Assembly (NCBI GenBank): GCA_902537235.1
Contig: CACBAO010000002.1
Span: 1 to 64,000, forward strand
Length of the DNA stretch: 64,000 nt
From: an uncultured Alphaproteobacteria bacterium
GTDB lineage: Bacteria; Pseudomonadota; Alphaproteobacteria; Rhodobacterales; Rhodobacteraceae
Direction: 5' to 3'
Positions 1 to 8,202 of this stretch are shown one piece after another. Made by a program: the position numbers and the translations under genes. The notes under the pieces were generated by a model. That model saw only the letters and a list, made by a program, of their open reading frames with translations, did no database searches and was not told the origin of the DNA. Within the stretch, counting starts at the first letter, position 1. Each line of letters opens with the position of its first letter.

Positions 1-782
1 GAGAGCAGGGTATTGGCGATGAGCTCATATTTTTAGGTTTGGTTCCTGAGGCTTGTGCATTATCGAGGAGTGTATCGGTATATGTTGATAAAAGGCTTAT
101 CCCGTTGTGTGAGAGGTCGATGCCAGATGTTCGATTTTTATCGGATCCAAAGCAGATAAGCGAGCAAGAGTTTGATTGCCACTTACCAATGGGGAGCCTG
201 CCACGCTTGTTCAGATCGTCAGAAGAGGATTTTAAGAAGACAGTAAAAGGATATCTTAAAGCTGATGCAAATAGGGTAGAAGTGTTACGACAGGAGTTGA
301 ATGTTGGTGATAGAAAGATTATTGGCATTTCTTGGAAGAGTATCAAGTCACTGAACCAATTAAAGAAGAGTTTAACTCTGATGGAGTTTGGTAAAATATT
401 CCAAGATTTAGATATTGTATTACTAAATCTTCAGTATGGTGAAGTGGGTGAAGAGATTAAAGCGTTTGAGAAAGATACGGGCATAGAGATTATACAGTGT
501 TCTTCAGTAGATAATAGGGAAGACCTTGATGGTCTCGCGGCGCTGATTGAGTTATGTGATCTTGTTGTATCTACAAGTAATGTTACCATTCATCTTGCTG
601 GAGCTTTAGGTAAGAACACTTGGGTTCTTTTACCTTATGTAGCCAACTTTTGGTGGTTGTTGGAAAGGACAGACAGTGTATGGTATCCAAGTCTAACGCT
701 ATACCGTCAAAAAACACTGAAAGATTGGGATAGCGTAGCTTTGGACTTAAAAGAAGATTTAAAGAAAAAATTTAATAAATAA
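1..782 (+). CDS. TPR-type glycosyltransferase, GT9-like C-terminal domain (5' partial)
   Basis: The reading frame is open from base 3, so the start of the gene lies outside the window. The visible part begins with GIGDELIFL, matching the 'GxGDe' nucleotide-binding start of heptosyltransferase/GT9-like domains that close many bacterial TPR proteins. Later it has HLAGALGKNTWVLLPYV and a DSVWYPSLTLYRQ segment, both typical of the C-terminal end of this family. The missing N-terminus would be expected to carry the TPR repeats. It ends one base into the next gene (TAATG overlap), so the two are probably co-transcribed. A role in surface glycan or protein glycosylation is inferred from family and context; the acceptor is unknown. 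Confidence 0.75.
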   Translation, partial: EQGIGDELIFLGLVPEACALSRSVSVYVDKRLIPLCERSMPDVRFLSDPKQISEQEFDCHLPMGSLPRLFRSSEEDFKKTVKGYLKADANRVEVLRQELNVGDRKIIGISWKSIKSLNQLKKSLTLMEFGKIFQDLDIVLLNLQYGEVGEEIKAFEKDTGIEIIQCSSVDNREDLDGLAALIELCDLVVSTSNVTIHLAGALGKNTWVLLPYVANFWWLLERTDSVWYPSLTLYRQKTLKDWDSVALDLKEDLKKKFNK

Positions 783-2269
783 TGAAAAAAAAAAATATTT
801 CAAATTACCTTTTAGTTAAGAAAATAAGTGATGTTCAGTTCTACTACTCTTTACTCTTTTTACTAATTTCCACAAAAATAATATTTTTGTGGAATGGATC
901 ATTGCTTCCCGACGAAGCCTACTATTGGCTATGGTCAAAGAATCCTGATATCTCATTTTATGATCATCCACCTCTATCATCTTGGGTTCAAGGAATATTA
1001 AGCCTCATATATATTGATAAATATTTTGAAATAAGGATAGTGCCAACTATTTGCTTCATAATTGTGTTTTTTTTTAATATACATTGGGTAAAGCAGTTTT
1101 CAAACTATAGCACCGATTTTTTGCAGCCTTTGAAGAGCAGCGTAATTTTTTGTTCGGTACCATTGTATGGAATTTTCCTTACTGTATCCTTCCCTGATGC
1201 GGTGATGATTTTGTGTCTTTATTTAAGTAGTTATTATTTTTTTAGATTTCTTCACTCATATACCCAAAATCAGAATAGATTTATTTTTTGGTACACATCG
1301 ATATTTTTTTTCTCTTTATCTTGTCTTGGAAAATATAACGCAATTTTATATGGTTTAGGTGTTCTTCTTTTTGTCTTATCGAATAATTCATTAAGGAGTA
1401 TCCTGCTACCTTTTCACTTATGTGTGGCCTTTGTTATAGTTTTATTTTTTCAGCTTCCAGTAATTATATGGAATATTAATCATAACTTTGCGTCTGTTAA
1501 TTTCCATTTTAATACCAGACTCGACTTTGGTTTCTCTCTTCAGTCGTTTATTACAGACACATTTGTATTCGCAAGTGGTGTGGTCTTGTCGGTCTCTCCA
1601 CTTATATTTTTTAAAGTAATTCAGCATAGATCAAAAAAATTCGAAAAAACCAATGAGTTTTTATATTCAATAAGTTGTTACTGGGTTTTAAGTACAACTT
1701 TGGCTATTTGTATTTTCTTGAATGTCTTTACTAATGTTTTATACTATTGGGCTATTATTGGTTTTGTAGTGTTCATGCCATTACTTACCATTTTAATTGA
1801 AAAGAAATCACATATATTTTATCAGGCAATTTACGGTTTCTGCTTTCTCTCATTGTTATATGTTAACTCCACCATATATCCATTAGCACTTTTATTTGGT
1901 CCAGTTGATAGAGAAACTGCCATACTTTATGGCTGGGATGAAGTTACAAAAAAAGTAGAAGAAAATAAGAGAAAATATGGAGTCAATAAAGTTATTTTTA
2001 TGGATTATCGATTAGCATCTCTATATAGCTTTCATGCCAACGATTTAGAGGCAGATGCGATTATGGCGGACCGAGAAACACAATTTGACATTTGGAGATT
2101 TGAAAAAAGCACTAAGCTAAAACAGGGCCTCATCATCGAAGATGAAGAATTTCCAATCCACAAAAAAATCCGAAAGGTATTTAACAAAATAATTCTTTTG
2201 GAGGAATTCCCTATAGTAAAGGGAGAGCACATAATCAAAGTATATAAAATTTACCTTGCCAAAGTCTGA
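782..2269 (+). CDS. Glycosyltransferase family 39-like membrane protein (ArnT/PMT type)
   Basis: A 495-residue multi-pass membrane protein with the GT-C signatures DEAYYW (44-49) and DHPP (61-64) in the first periplasmic loop. In ArnT and PMT enzymes the acidic residues there act on a polyprenyl-phosphate-linked sugar. About ten hydrophobic segments follow, then a soluble C-terminal tail of roughly 100 residues. By family it would transfer a sugar from a lipid carrier to lipid A, O-antigen or protein on the periplasmic side. It overlaps the upstream glycosyltransferase by one base and faces the - strand operon tail-to-tail. A second, diverged member of the family lies at 8203-9669. The substrate is not predictable from sequence. 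Confidence 0.85.
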   Translation: MKKKNISNYLLVKKISDVQFYYSLLFLLISTKIIFLWNGSLLPDEAYYWLWSKNPDISFYDHPPLSSWVQGILSLIYIDKYFEIRIVPTICFIIVFFFNIHWVKQFSNYSTDFLQPLKSSVIFCSVPLYGIFLTVSFPDAVMILCLYLSSYYFFRFLHSYTQNQNRFIFWYTSIFFFSLSCLGKYNAILYGLGVLLFVLSNNSLRSILLPFHLCVAFVIVLFFQLPVIIWNINHNFASVNFHFNTRLDFGFSLQSFITDTFVFASGVVLSVSPLIFFKVIQHRSKKFEKTNEFLYSISCYWVLSTTLAICIFLNVFTNVLYYWAIIGFVVFMPLLTILIEKKSHIFYQAIYGFCFLSLLYVNSTIYPLALLFGPVDRETAILYGWDEVTKKVEENKRKYGVNKVIFMDYRLASLYSFHANDLEADAIMADRETQFDIWRFEKSTKLKQGLIIEDEEFPIHKKIRKVFNKIILLEEFPIVKGEHIIKVYKIYLAKV

Positions 2270-2270
2270 C

Positions 2271-3155
2271 TCATTCAGACATGATCTGTAAAATATCCTC
2301 TTTAGACAAATCCGTATCATTAGTATATCCGTAAGCTAATACCGCTTGGATTATATTCATTCTAAGACCATTTATGGTTTTTAAGCCAAGCTTATTTGCC
2401 CTTTCTAAAAGCTCAGTATATTTCGGCTCATAAATTATATCATAAACAATTGCTGATTTTTTAATCTTACAAATTAGCTCTATTGGTAAAGGACTTTGTT
2501 TTTTGGAAAGACTTGATCCAACTGAAGTAGTATTAATAAGTAAGTCAACATATGGAATTTTTCCCCCCAAATTATCTGCATTGAGTAAATTAAACTCTAT
2601 ATTAGCATTGATTTTGGAAGGCCGTGTTCTATTGAACAAATAAAAGCTATTTTCCTTGTGGGAGTATTTGAGTAAAAAACTCAATATTGCTTTACCTGCT
2701 CCCCCAAAGCCTAAAACAGCAATTGTTATTGGCCTATCATTTATAATATTATAAATAGGATCTAAGGCCGCCTCGCCGTCGGTATTAGTACCAGTAAACT
2801 TATTTTTTGAACCCTTTATTTGTCTGTAGAAACAGTTTACGGCACCAATCTGTTTAACGTTTTCAGGCAACTGATCTTCTATCAACTTGAATATAGTTTC
2901 CTTATAAGGTACAGCGATAGCGCCGCCCAGGCACTTTGGCTCGGACTCTAATAACTCGAAGACGGCTTTTATATTTTCCGGTCTCACATCTAAGGGTACC
3001 ATCTTAACGTTCTTTTTCTCTCTTGCGTAGACTTTATTCCAAAGCAATGGCGATCTAGCTCCTTTGGAAGGACTTGTTCCTAGAATGACACTAAAATAAT
3101 TTAGCGAAAATACGCTTAAATCATTTTCCACAAGTTTTGCTAATTGATCAATCAT
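2271..3155 (-). CDS. Shikimate dehydrogenase family protein, divergent (AroE-like)
   Basis: A 294-residue AroE-fold oxidoreductase. The N-terminal substrate domain has VPYK (Lys85) and NTDG (Asp126), the catalytic Lys/Asp pair of the family. The C-terminal Rossmann part has GFGGAGKA (149-156), NTTSVG (208-213) and the conserved late Gln (Gln270). Two substrate-side motifs are unusual. The usual HSxSP shikimate-carboxylate motif reads GARSP (32-36), losing the first Ser, and the usual NVTxPxK reads AIAVPYK, losing Asn and Thr. It is the last gene of the glycan operon and overlaps the DAHP-synthase-like gene by 8 bases, suggesting translational coupling. It is either a glycan-dedicated paralogue acting on a shikimate-like compound or a drifted AroE. 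Confidence 0.85.
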   Translation of the reverse strand: MIDQLAKLVENDLSVFSLNYFSVILGTSPSKGARSPLLWNKVYAREKKNVKMVPLDVRPENIKAVFELLESEPKCLGGAIAVPYKETIFKLIEDQLPENVKQIGAVNCFYRQIKGSKNKFTGTNTDGEAALDPIYNIINDRPITIAVLGFGGAGKAILSFLLKYSHKENSFYLFNRTRPSKINANIEFNLLNADNLGGKIPYVDLLINTTSVGSSLSKKQSPLPIELICKIKKSAIVYDIIYEPKYTELLERANKLGLKTINGLRMNIIQAVLAYGYTNDTDLSKEDILQIMSE

Positions 3156-4041
3156 CCCTTAATGATCTGCCAATACATGTTGCAATATTGTTCATTTCTT
3201 CCATAAGGCCACCAAAAGCACTAAAGTCAATAGGTTGTAAAGGGTCTACTGCAGAATTTTCAGGATCAGGATGTACTTCCAACATGACACTATCACAACC
3301 TGCAGCTATGCTTGCAAGAGCCATTGGTTTAACCCAGGGTCTCCAAAAGGTTGCATGAGATGGATCAACTGCAATTGGTAGGTGCGTTATTTCTTTTGCG
3401 GCTGGTACTACCTGTAAGTCCAAAAGAAATCTAGAAGAATCTTTATGAGTGTGTGGAACACTGACACCTCTCTCGCATAATATTACTTTTTTATTTCCAG
3501 CATAAAGGGCGTATTCTGCAGCGCCTAGCCAGTCTCTTAGAGAAGCGCCATAATGTCTTTTTATCATAAGTGGTTTTTTAGTTTTTGCTGCTTCTGTAAT
3601 CAGAGGATAATTTTGCATATTTCTTGATCCTATTTGAAGAATATCTGCTACATCACAAATCATATCAAGATATTTCTCTTCCATTACTTCGGTTATAATT
3701 CCTAGACCACTCTCTTTTTTTGCTATACCTAACCATTTAATACCATCTTCACGTGTCTCAGTATATTTTTCCGATCGATATGGGAAGCTCAATGGTTTAA
3801 AAGCACCACCTCTCAAGAAATGTGCACCGGCCTTTTTAACTTGTAATGCTGTCTCTACGATAAGACTCTCATTTTCTACCATGTTTGGCCCTGCCATTAC
3901 CGGGATCAACTTGCTACCAAATGTCACCCCTGCTACCTCAAAATCAGAAAAATGTGTGCTATCTTTTTTTGCAACTAAAGGAAATTTTTCTTTCATATCT
4001 TCAATTGAAACGTCTTTACCAGGTGCTTTATTCTGTATCAT
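3148..4041 (-). CDS. DAHP synthase family protein (AroA type Ibeta core), divergent active site
   Basis: A 297-residue TIM-barrel enzyme with the order of the type Ibeta DAHP synthases, which condense PEP with an aldose phosphate. It shows LRGGAFKP (76-83), LQIGSRNMQN, ICER-type ILCERG (187-192), VDPSHAT (225-231) and LEVHPDP (254-260). Metal-ligand positions His229, Glu255 and Asp266 are present. The metal-binding Cys of the GPC motif is Asn53 (AGPNMVE), as in metal-independent KDO8P synthases. The aldose-phosphate motif KPRTSP reads KPLSFP (82-87). There is no N-terminal feedback-regulation domain beyond about 40 residues. It lies between a Gfo/Idh oxidoreductase and an AroE-like enzyme. 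I infer an aldol condensation of PEP with an acceptor other than erythrose 4-phosphate. Confidence 0.85.
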   Translation of the reverse strand: MIQNKAPGKDVSIEDMKEKFPLVAKKDSTHFSDFEVAGVTFGSKLIPVMAGPNMVENESLIVETALQVKKAGAHFLRGGAFKPLSFPYRSEKYTETREDGIKWLGIAKKESGLGIITEVMEEKYLDMICDVADILQIGSRNMQNYPLITEAAKTKKPLMIKRHYGASLRDWLGAAEYALYAGNKKVILCERGVSVPHTHKDSSRFLLDLQVVPAAKEITHLPIAVDPSHATFWRPWVKPMALASIAAGCDSVMLEVHPDPENSAVDPLQPIDFSAFGGLMEEMNNIATCIGRSLRDD

Positions 4042-4042
4042 T

Positions 4043-5119
4043 CTATAATCCTAATTTTGAGCTACTTAAGTTTTCAGATAATTCAACTTTTCTATTCAAT
4101 TCTATGCTTGCATAAATGGAGTGTATCAGTTTGAGAGTATCAAGGCATTCAATTGCTAAAAAAGGTACCTTATAACTTTTACCTATCTGAAAGGTATCAA
4201 AAATCTTTCTAAGTTGTCGATAATGGCTTATACCGTAACCATTATCAACTTCCTCTGTAAAGTTATCTTTAATTTTTTTTCCATCGTCTAATCCATCAGT
4301 AAAATTCCATTGCTCTATTTTATTGAGAGCCACACCGCCAATTTGTACAACTCCATTAGTTCCGGTGATTGTAATTGATGCCTCTATATCTTTTGGTCGT
4401 GCAGCTGTTGTTAATTCCAATGTAGCTAAACCTCCGTTCTCCAACTCAATGGCTGCCACTAAAGTATCTTCTGCTTGCAATTGATTGGCTCTCCTCGCTG
4501 ATATTGCAAAAACAGATTTGACCCTTCCACAGATCCAGGTTAGAGCATCAACATGATGAATAGCTTGTTGGTTAGTAACTCCTCCATCTTGTGCCCAAGT
4601 ACCATGCCAGCCGTCATTATAATATTCCTGCAACCTGCACCATCTTAGTCTGACAGAAACGGACACCAATTTCCCAAACCTATTACTTTCAAAGGCCTTC
4701 TTAGTTATATCTACCGCCGGGTTAAGTCTATTTTGAAAAATTGAAGCACAAAACTTACCGGTTTTTGCAGAAATACGAATAAGGTCTTCTGCATGTTCGA
4801 CCCTAAGTGATAATGGTTTTTCTACTATCACATTCAAATGGTTAGACAAACATACTTTTGCATGTTCATAATGCTGACCGCTTTTTGTCAATATGACCAC
4901 AACTTCCATGTCTTTGTATTTGACGAATTCGTTAATATCATTAAATGCTTTACAAGAGAAAATCTTGGCAACATTTTTGCACTTATTTTCGTCAACGTCG
5001 CAACAAGCCACCACCTCATAGAGCTCTCCAACCCGTTCAGGTATAAGTATTTTTTCTATGTAATGCTCACATACACGACCACAGCCTAGAATTCCCAATT
5101 TTAATTTTGTTTTACCCAT
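4043..5119 (-). CDS. Gfo/Idh/MocA family oxidoreductase
   Basis: A 358-residue NAD(P)-dependent sugar oxidoreductase. It starts with the Rossmann motif GILGCGRV (9-16), has the family EKP motif at 100-102 (VIVEKPLSL), and an HHVDAL segment (188-193) where the catalytic His of the family lies. The C-terminal alpha/beta domain follows. It sits one base upstream of the DAHP-synthase-like gene and two bases downstream of the GT2 fusion gene, so it is part of the tight operon. Such enzymes oxidise or reduce a sugar hydroxyl, or dehydrogenate nucleotide sugars and inositols. Here it probably makes or modifies the acceptor or product of the neighbouring PEP-aldolase-like step; that assignment is inference. 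Confidence 0.85.
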   Translation of the reverse strand: MGKTKLKLGILGCGRVCEHYIEKILIPERVGELYEVVACCDVDENKCKNVAKIFSCKAFNDINEFVKYKDMEVVVILTKSGQHYEHAKVCLSNHLNVIVEKPLSLRVEHAEDLIRISAKTGKFCASIFQNRLNPAVDITKKAFESNRFGKLVSVSVRLRWCRLQEYYNDGWHGTWAQDGGVTNQQAIHHVDALTWICGRVKSVFAISARRANQLQAEDTLVAAIELENGGLATLELTTAARPKDIEASITITGTNGVVQIGGVALNKIEQWNFTDGLDDGKKIKDNFTEEVDNGYGISHYRQLRKIFDTFQIGKSYKVPFLAIECLDTLKLIHSIYASIELNRKVELSENLSSSKLGL

Positions 5120-5121
5120 AA

Positions 5122-6462
5122 CTAAGAGTTTTCATTTATTTGAAATGAATAAGGGTAGGCAGGTACTGAAGATAGGCCAACTTTATTTGATAAAATCTTC
5201 TTGCTTCTAATGTTGTCCACGTATGTAACCGCACCTAACCCAAACAAGTTTATATGAATTTTTTCCGGTTTTGTACTTCTTGACTCCATAAGGTTATCTC
5301 CAATTGAACTTATAGTCTCTTGAGTATCCAACCAGATACTTCTTTCTTCAATAATTGAGGCACAAACAGTATCATAACCACCCTCAATTATATTATTAAT
5401 AAGTTTATTAAGTAATCCTTTTGGTCGAAATGGATAGTTTTCCTCTATTATAACAACTAAATCAACTTTCCTAATTTTTTCAATTTCCTCTATAGAATAC
5501 TTCAAAACTTCTGGAAGTCCTACATCTTCAGATGATAATTCATTTGGTCTGATAAATGGAGCTAGGCCACCATTTTTTTTAGCAATTTTTGCAGTTTCTA
5601 AGCTGTCAGTTGACACATAGATTTCTGAGATAAGATTGCATTCCTTTAAATACCCAATACTTTCGATTAACAAATTCTTACCTTCAAAAGTGGTAGGTGA
5701 TCCTTTAATTGGGATTAAGCCTATTATGTTTAACTTGTCTACAATAAGTTTTGAGAGTGAGATAGCTGGCCCCTCTAAGTTTTCAATTATATTTACAATC
5801 TTCTCTGCTCTGTCAAGCTTACCACCTTGGTTTATGCCGTGATAGTGGTAAACACTAGCGTGCGGAGTATAGTGGATGTGGAAACCATTTTTTATAACTT
5901 CAGCACCCCACATACGATCTTCAATATTCGTTGTTTTTTCGTCAAATGGAAATTTTTCCCACATACTTCTACTCAATGCACTATTTGCATTATGAAAAAA
6001 ACTATCTTTTTTTTGAGTGCGTTCGTCTAATCCAAAAACTACTTTTAAATCTCTTTTATCTAGTGGAGAAGAAGAAGATAATGGTTCCTGCCTTCCATAA
6101 ACTCCAGCAAGTAAACCAGTTTTGTCATTCTCAAGTGGTTCTATTAATTTTTCAAGCCACATTTTATTTTTGGGAATGCAATGTCCAGATATTATAACTA
6201 TATATTTCCCAAGCGATGCTCTTATACCTTCATTTATAGCCTTCCCTGGATAAAACTCCGTTACATTGATAATCTTTTCAGTATATTTTTTAGCAACCTT
6301 TACCGATCTATCTTCGGAGTTATTGTCAACTAAAATGATTTCATGATCACTGAGTTTCTGAGTTTCAATAGCGCTAAGGCAATGATCAATCCACCGCTCT
6401 TCATTTTTAGTTCTTACTATTATTGAAACTAGCGGTTTTAAACGTTTTTGTTTATCTGTCAT
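5122..6462 (-). CDS. Fusion of GT2 glycosyltransferase with a degenerate CMP-sugar synthetase-like domain
   Basis: A 446-residue two-domain protein. Residues 10-235 form a GT-A family 2 domain (VSIIVRTKNEE, VDNNSED 45-51, an SGHCIP segment near 92-97 in the DxD position, and a W/ED region near 181-186). Residues 243-446 resemble an acylneuraminate cytidylyltransferase, with LIPIKGS (249-255), GKN (261-263), VSTDS (283-287) and IRPNELSSED (304-313). The CTP-binding signature IPARGGSKGxPxKN is eroded to LIPIKGSPTTFEGKN, so catalysis in this half is doubtful and it may instead bind a CMP-sugar. The gene overlaps the intact CMP-sugar synthetase gene by 4 bases (ATGA). A CMP-sugar-using transferase with a fused donor-binding module is a plausible reading. 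Confidence 0.8.
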   Translation of the reverse strand: MTDKQKRLKPLVSIIVRTKNEERWIDHCLSAIETQKLSDHEIILVDNNSEDRSVKVAKKYTEKIINVTEFYPGKAINEGIRASLGKYIVIISGHCIPKNKMWLEKLIEPLENDKTGLLAGVYGRQEPLSSSSPLDKRDLKVVFGLDERTQKKDSFFHNANSALSRSMWEKFPFDEKTTNIEDRMWGAEVIKNGFHIHYTPHASVYHYHGINQGGKLDRAEKIVNIIENLEGPAISLSKLIVDKLNIIGLIPIKGSPTTFEGKNLLIESIGYLKECNLISEIYVSTDSLETAKIAKKNGGLAPFIRPNELSSEDVGLPEVLKYSIEEIEKIRKVDLVVIIEENYPFRPKGLLNKLINNIIEGGYDTVCASIIEERSIWLDTQETISSIGDNLMESRSTKPEKIHINLFGLGAVTYVDNIRSKKILSNKVGLSSVPAYPYSFQINENS

Positions 6463-7193
6463 AAGAAAATTTTCACATTTTCAGGGTTGTGTACTTTTAA
6501 GTATTCAAGAGCTCTTTCCGCTAAGAAAAAGTCAAACTCATTGTGAATATCAATTGATGTCTCAAAGTTTTCGTTAACGATAATCTCAACATTATCGCCT
6601 ATCCTTTTTCCAACTCTCCAAAGAGATGCACGGGAAACACATGCAAGACCTGTATCCTCTCTATATATTGGTTTTTTCTCCTGCCTACTTGAATAAAACT
6701 TCATTTCTTTTAAGACTCGCTTCAACTTACCATTATTATCTTTTTGCCAGTAATTCTTATGAGTTGGAGATGCAGCAAAAACTGAGTCAAGAGTACTATC
6801 ATTTTCCAATTTTTCGATTGCGCCAGTAATCCAATTAACACTTCTAAATATGTCGGTGCATGTTAAAAAGACACATAAATCAAACTGTATACTATTAATC
6901 TTTTCAAACTCATTTAAGGCATGTTTTAAAGTAGCCTCTGTTGTTGTATCATCTTGCGCGAGATTAGCGGGTCTTAATGACGGTACAGTAGCGCCATAAA
7001 CTACAGCCTTTTTAGCGATTTCTTTAGAGTCAGTAGTTACTAATACCTGATCAATCTTTTCGCATTGAGATGCTGCTAAAATTGGCCAGGCTATTAGTGG
7101 TTTGCCATTAAAAATTCTCATGTTCTTGCCTGGTAGTCCCTTAGAGCCACCCCTAGCAGGAATAATACAGATTGTTTTTAATTTTTTCTTCAT
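6459..7193 (-). CDS. Acylneuraminate/ulosonate cytidylyltransferase family protein (NeuA-like)
   Basis: A 244-residue CMP-sugar synthetase. The CTP-binding signature IPARGGSKGLPGKN (11-24) is intact, followed by LVTTDSKEI (51-59) and LRPANLAQDD (73-82). A late HNEFDFFLAE segment matches the C-terminal conserved Asp region. By family it couples CTP to a 2-keto-3-deoxy acid sugar such as sialic, legionaminic, pseudaminic acid or KDO, releasing pyrophosphate. The middle motif, usually QPTSPLR, reads LTCTDIFR, so the sugar may not be a standard sialic acid. No NeuB or NeuC homologue is nearby. The only PEP-condensing enzyme in the operon is the DAHP-synthase-like protein, which suggests the CMP-activated sugar comes from it. 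Confidence 0.85.
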   Translation of the reverse strand: MKKKLKTICIIPARGGSKGLPGKNMRIFNGKPLIAWPILAASQCEKIDQVLVTTDSKEIAKKAVVYGATVPSLRPANLAQDDTTTEATLKHALNEFEKINSIQFDLCVFLTCTDIFRSVNWITGAIEKLENDSTLDSVFAASPTHKNYWQKDNNGKLKRVLKEMKFYSSRQEKKPIYREDTGLACVSRASLWRVGKRIGDNVEIIVNENFETSIDIHNEFDFFLAERALEYLKVHNPENVKIFL

Positions 7194-7203
7194 CGATTTA
7201 TAC

Positions 7204-8196
7204 TTATATCAAGCTTTTCAAAAACTCAATATCATATGGTTTTAATTTAGAAAGCATTCTTTTAAGTTTAATGTTTTCTGTATTTATTCTCCGCAATAAA
7301 CCTTCATGAATTAAAGGCTGGAAAAAGCTTTGTTGAGATATCTCAAACTTCCATTTTTTGTCAAATGGAAACTCTTTAAATTTCACTACATCTCCTGAAG
7401 TTTTTTTCTTATACCGGTTCACGCAGTAAAATATTCCATCTTCGATTATCATTCTATGTATATGAGAAAAGTAAAAATTCACAGTATTTATGTTCATTTC
7501 CATAAAGGATCTTGTATTTATAAAAATGTCAATAAAACCACTTTCAAAGGTGTTAATCAAGTATCCAGGCAATATTATGAAATCGAATTTTTCAATGTCA
7601 TTTTTTTCTAATGCAAGGTTTTCAAACGACTTTACTCTCTTAATTTTCATTAGTGTCTCTAGGTTAAGGAATTTCGCTTTTGGATATAATTTTTTTAGAT
7701 AAAAATTTGCTATGTAGTTTTGTTCTGGTAAGTCAAATAGTAAGCAAACTGCATTAGGGAAGCTTTTTTTAATTCTGTGAATAAGTCCTCCATAACCACC
7801 TCCTATTTCCACAACATAAAATTTATTTTTCTTAACTTTTTCCTTTAGGTAAGGAAATAATGTATGAAAAAAATATATGATAAACAAATCATGGTAATCA
7901 TACTCATCACCACCAATGTAAATAGTTTTAGGATTTCCAAGAAATATTTCTTTATTTTTCTCTATAAAGTTTCTCCCCGTAATTTTTTTCAATCTATTGA
8001 GCACTCTAGTTGTTCTTGAAACCATTGTTTTTTCCAGTGAGTCATTGAACTTATAACTTAGCTCATTGGATCGAAAGTTCTTTAGTTTTTCATTATCAAA
8101 TAGGACTTCCCGAAAGCTTGGGGGATAAATATCCCAATGTTTGCTAATGAGGTTTTTGGGGAATAAAGATTTGGATAAATTATAAGATTCTTGCAT
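7204..8196 (-). CDS. Putative sugar O-methyltransferase (SAM-dependent)
   Basis: A 330-residue protein matching the 'putative sugar O-methyltransferase' family often found in bacterial glycan clusters. The SAM-binding glycine-rich motif is VVEIGGGYGG (128-137), followed by FDLPEQN (154-160). Before this is a basic N-terminal region of about 120 residues. It lies 10 bases from the CMP-sugar synthetase and 6 bases from the GT39 gene, inside the same operon, so a glycan hydroxyl is the likely methyl acceptor. The specific sugar and position cannot be read from the sequence. Confidence 0.7.
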   Translation of the reverse strand: MQESYNLSKSLFPKNLISKHWDIYPPSFREVLFDNEKLKNFRSNELSYKFNDSLEKTMVSRTTRVLNRLKKITGRNFIEKNKEIFLGNPKTIYIGGDEYDYHDLFIIYFFHTLFPYLKEKVKKNKFYVVEIGGGYGGLIHRIKKSFPNAVCLLFDLPEQNYIANFYLKKLYPKAKFLNLETLMKIKRVKSFENLALEKNDIEKFDFIILPGYLINTFESGFIDIFINTRSFMEMNINTVNFYFSHIHRMIIEDGIFYCVNRYKKKTSGDVVKFKEFPFDKKWKFEISQQSFFQPLIHEGLLRRINTENIKLKRMLSKLKPYDIEFLKSLI

Positions 8197-8202
8197 ATTT
8201 TT

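Noticed and set aside
2271-5119. An aminoshikimate/AHBA antibiotic pathway (DAHP-synthase, AroE and Gfo/Idh genes resemble RifH/RifI/RifL in kind)
   Set aside because: No aminodehydroquinate synthase, AHBA synthase, aminotransferase, kinase or polyketide synthase gene is present, and the genes are embedded among glycosyltransferases.
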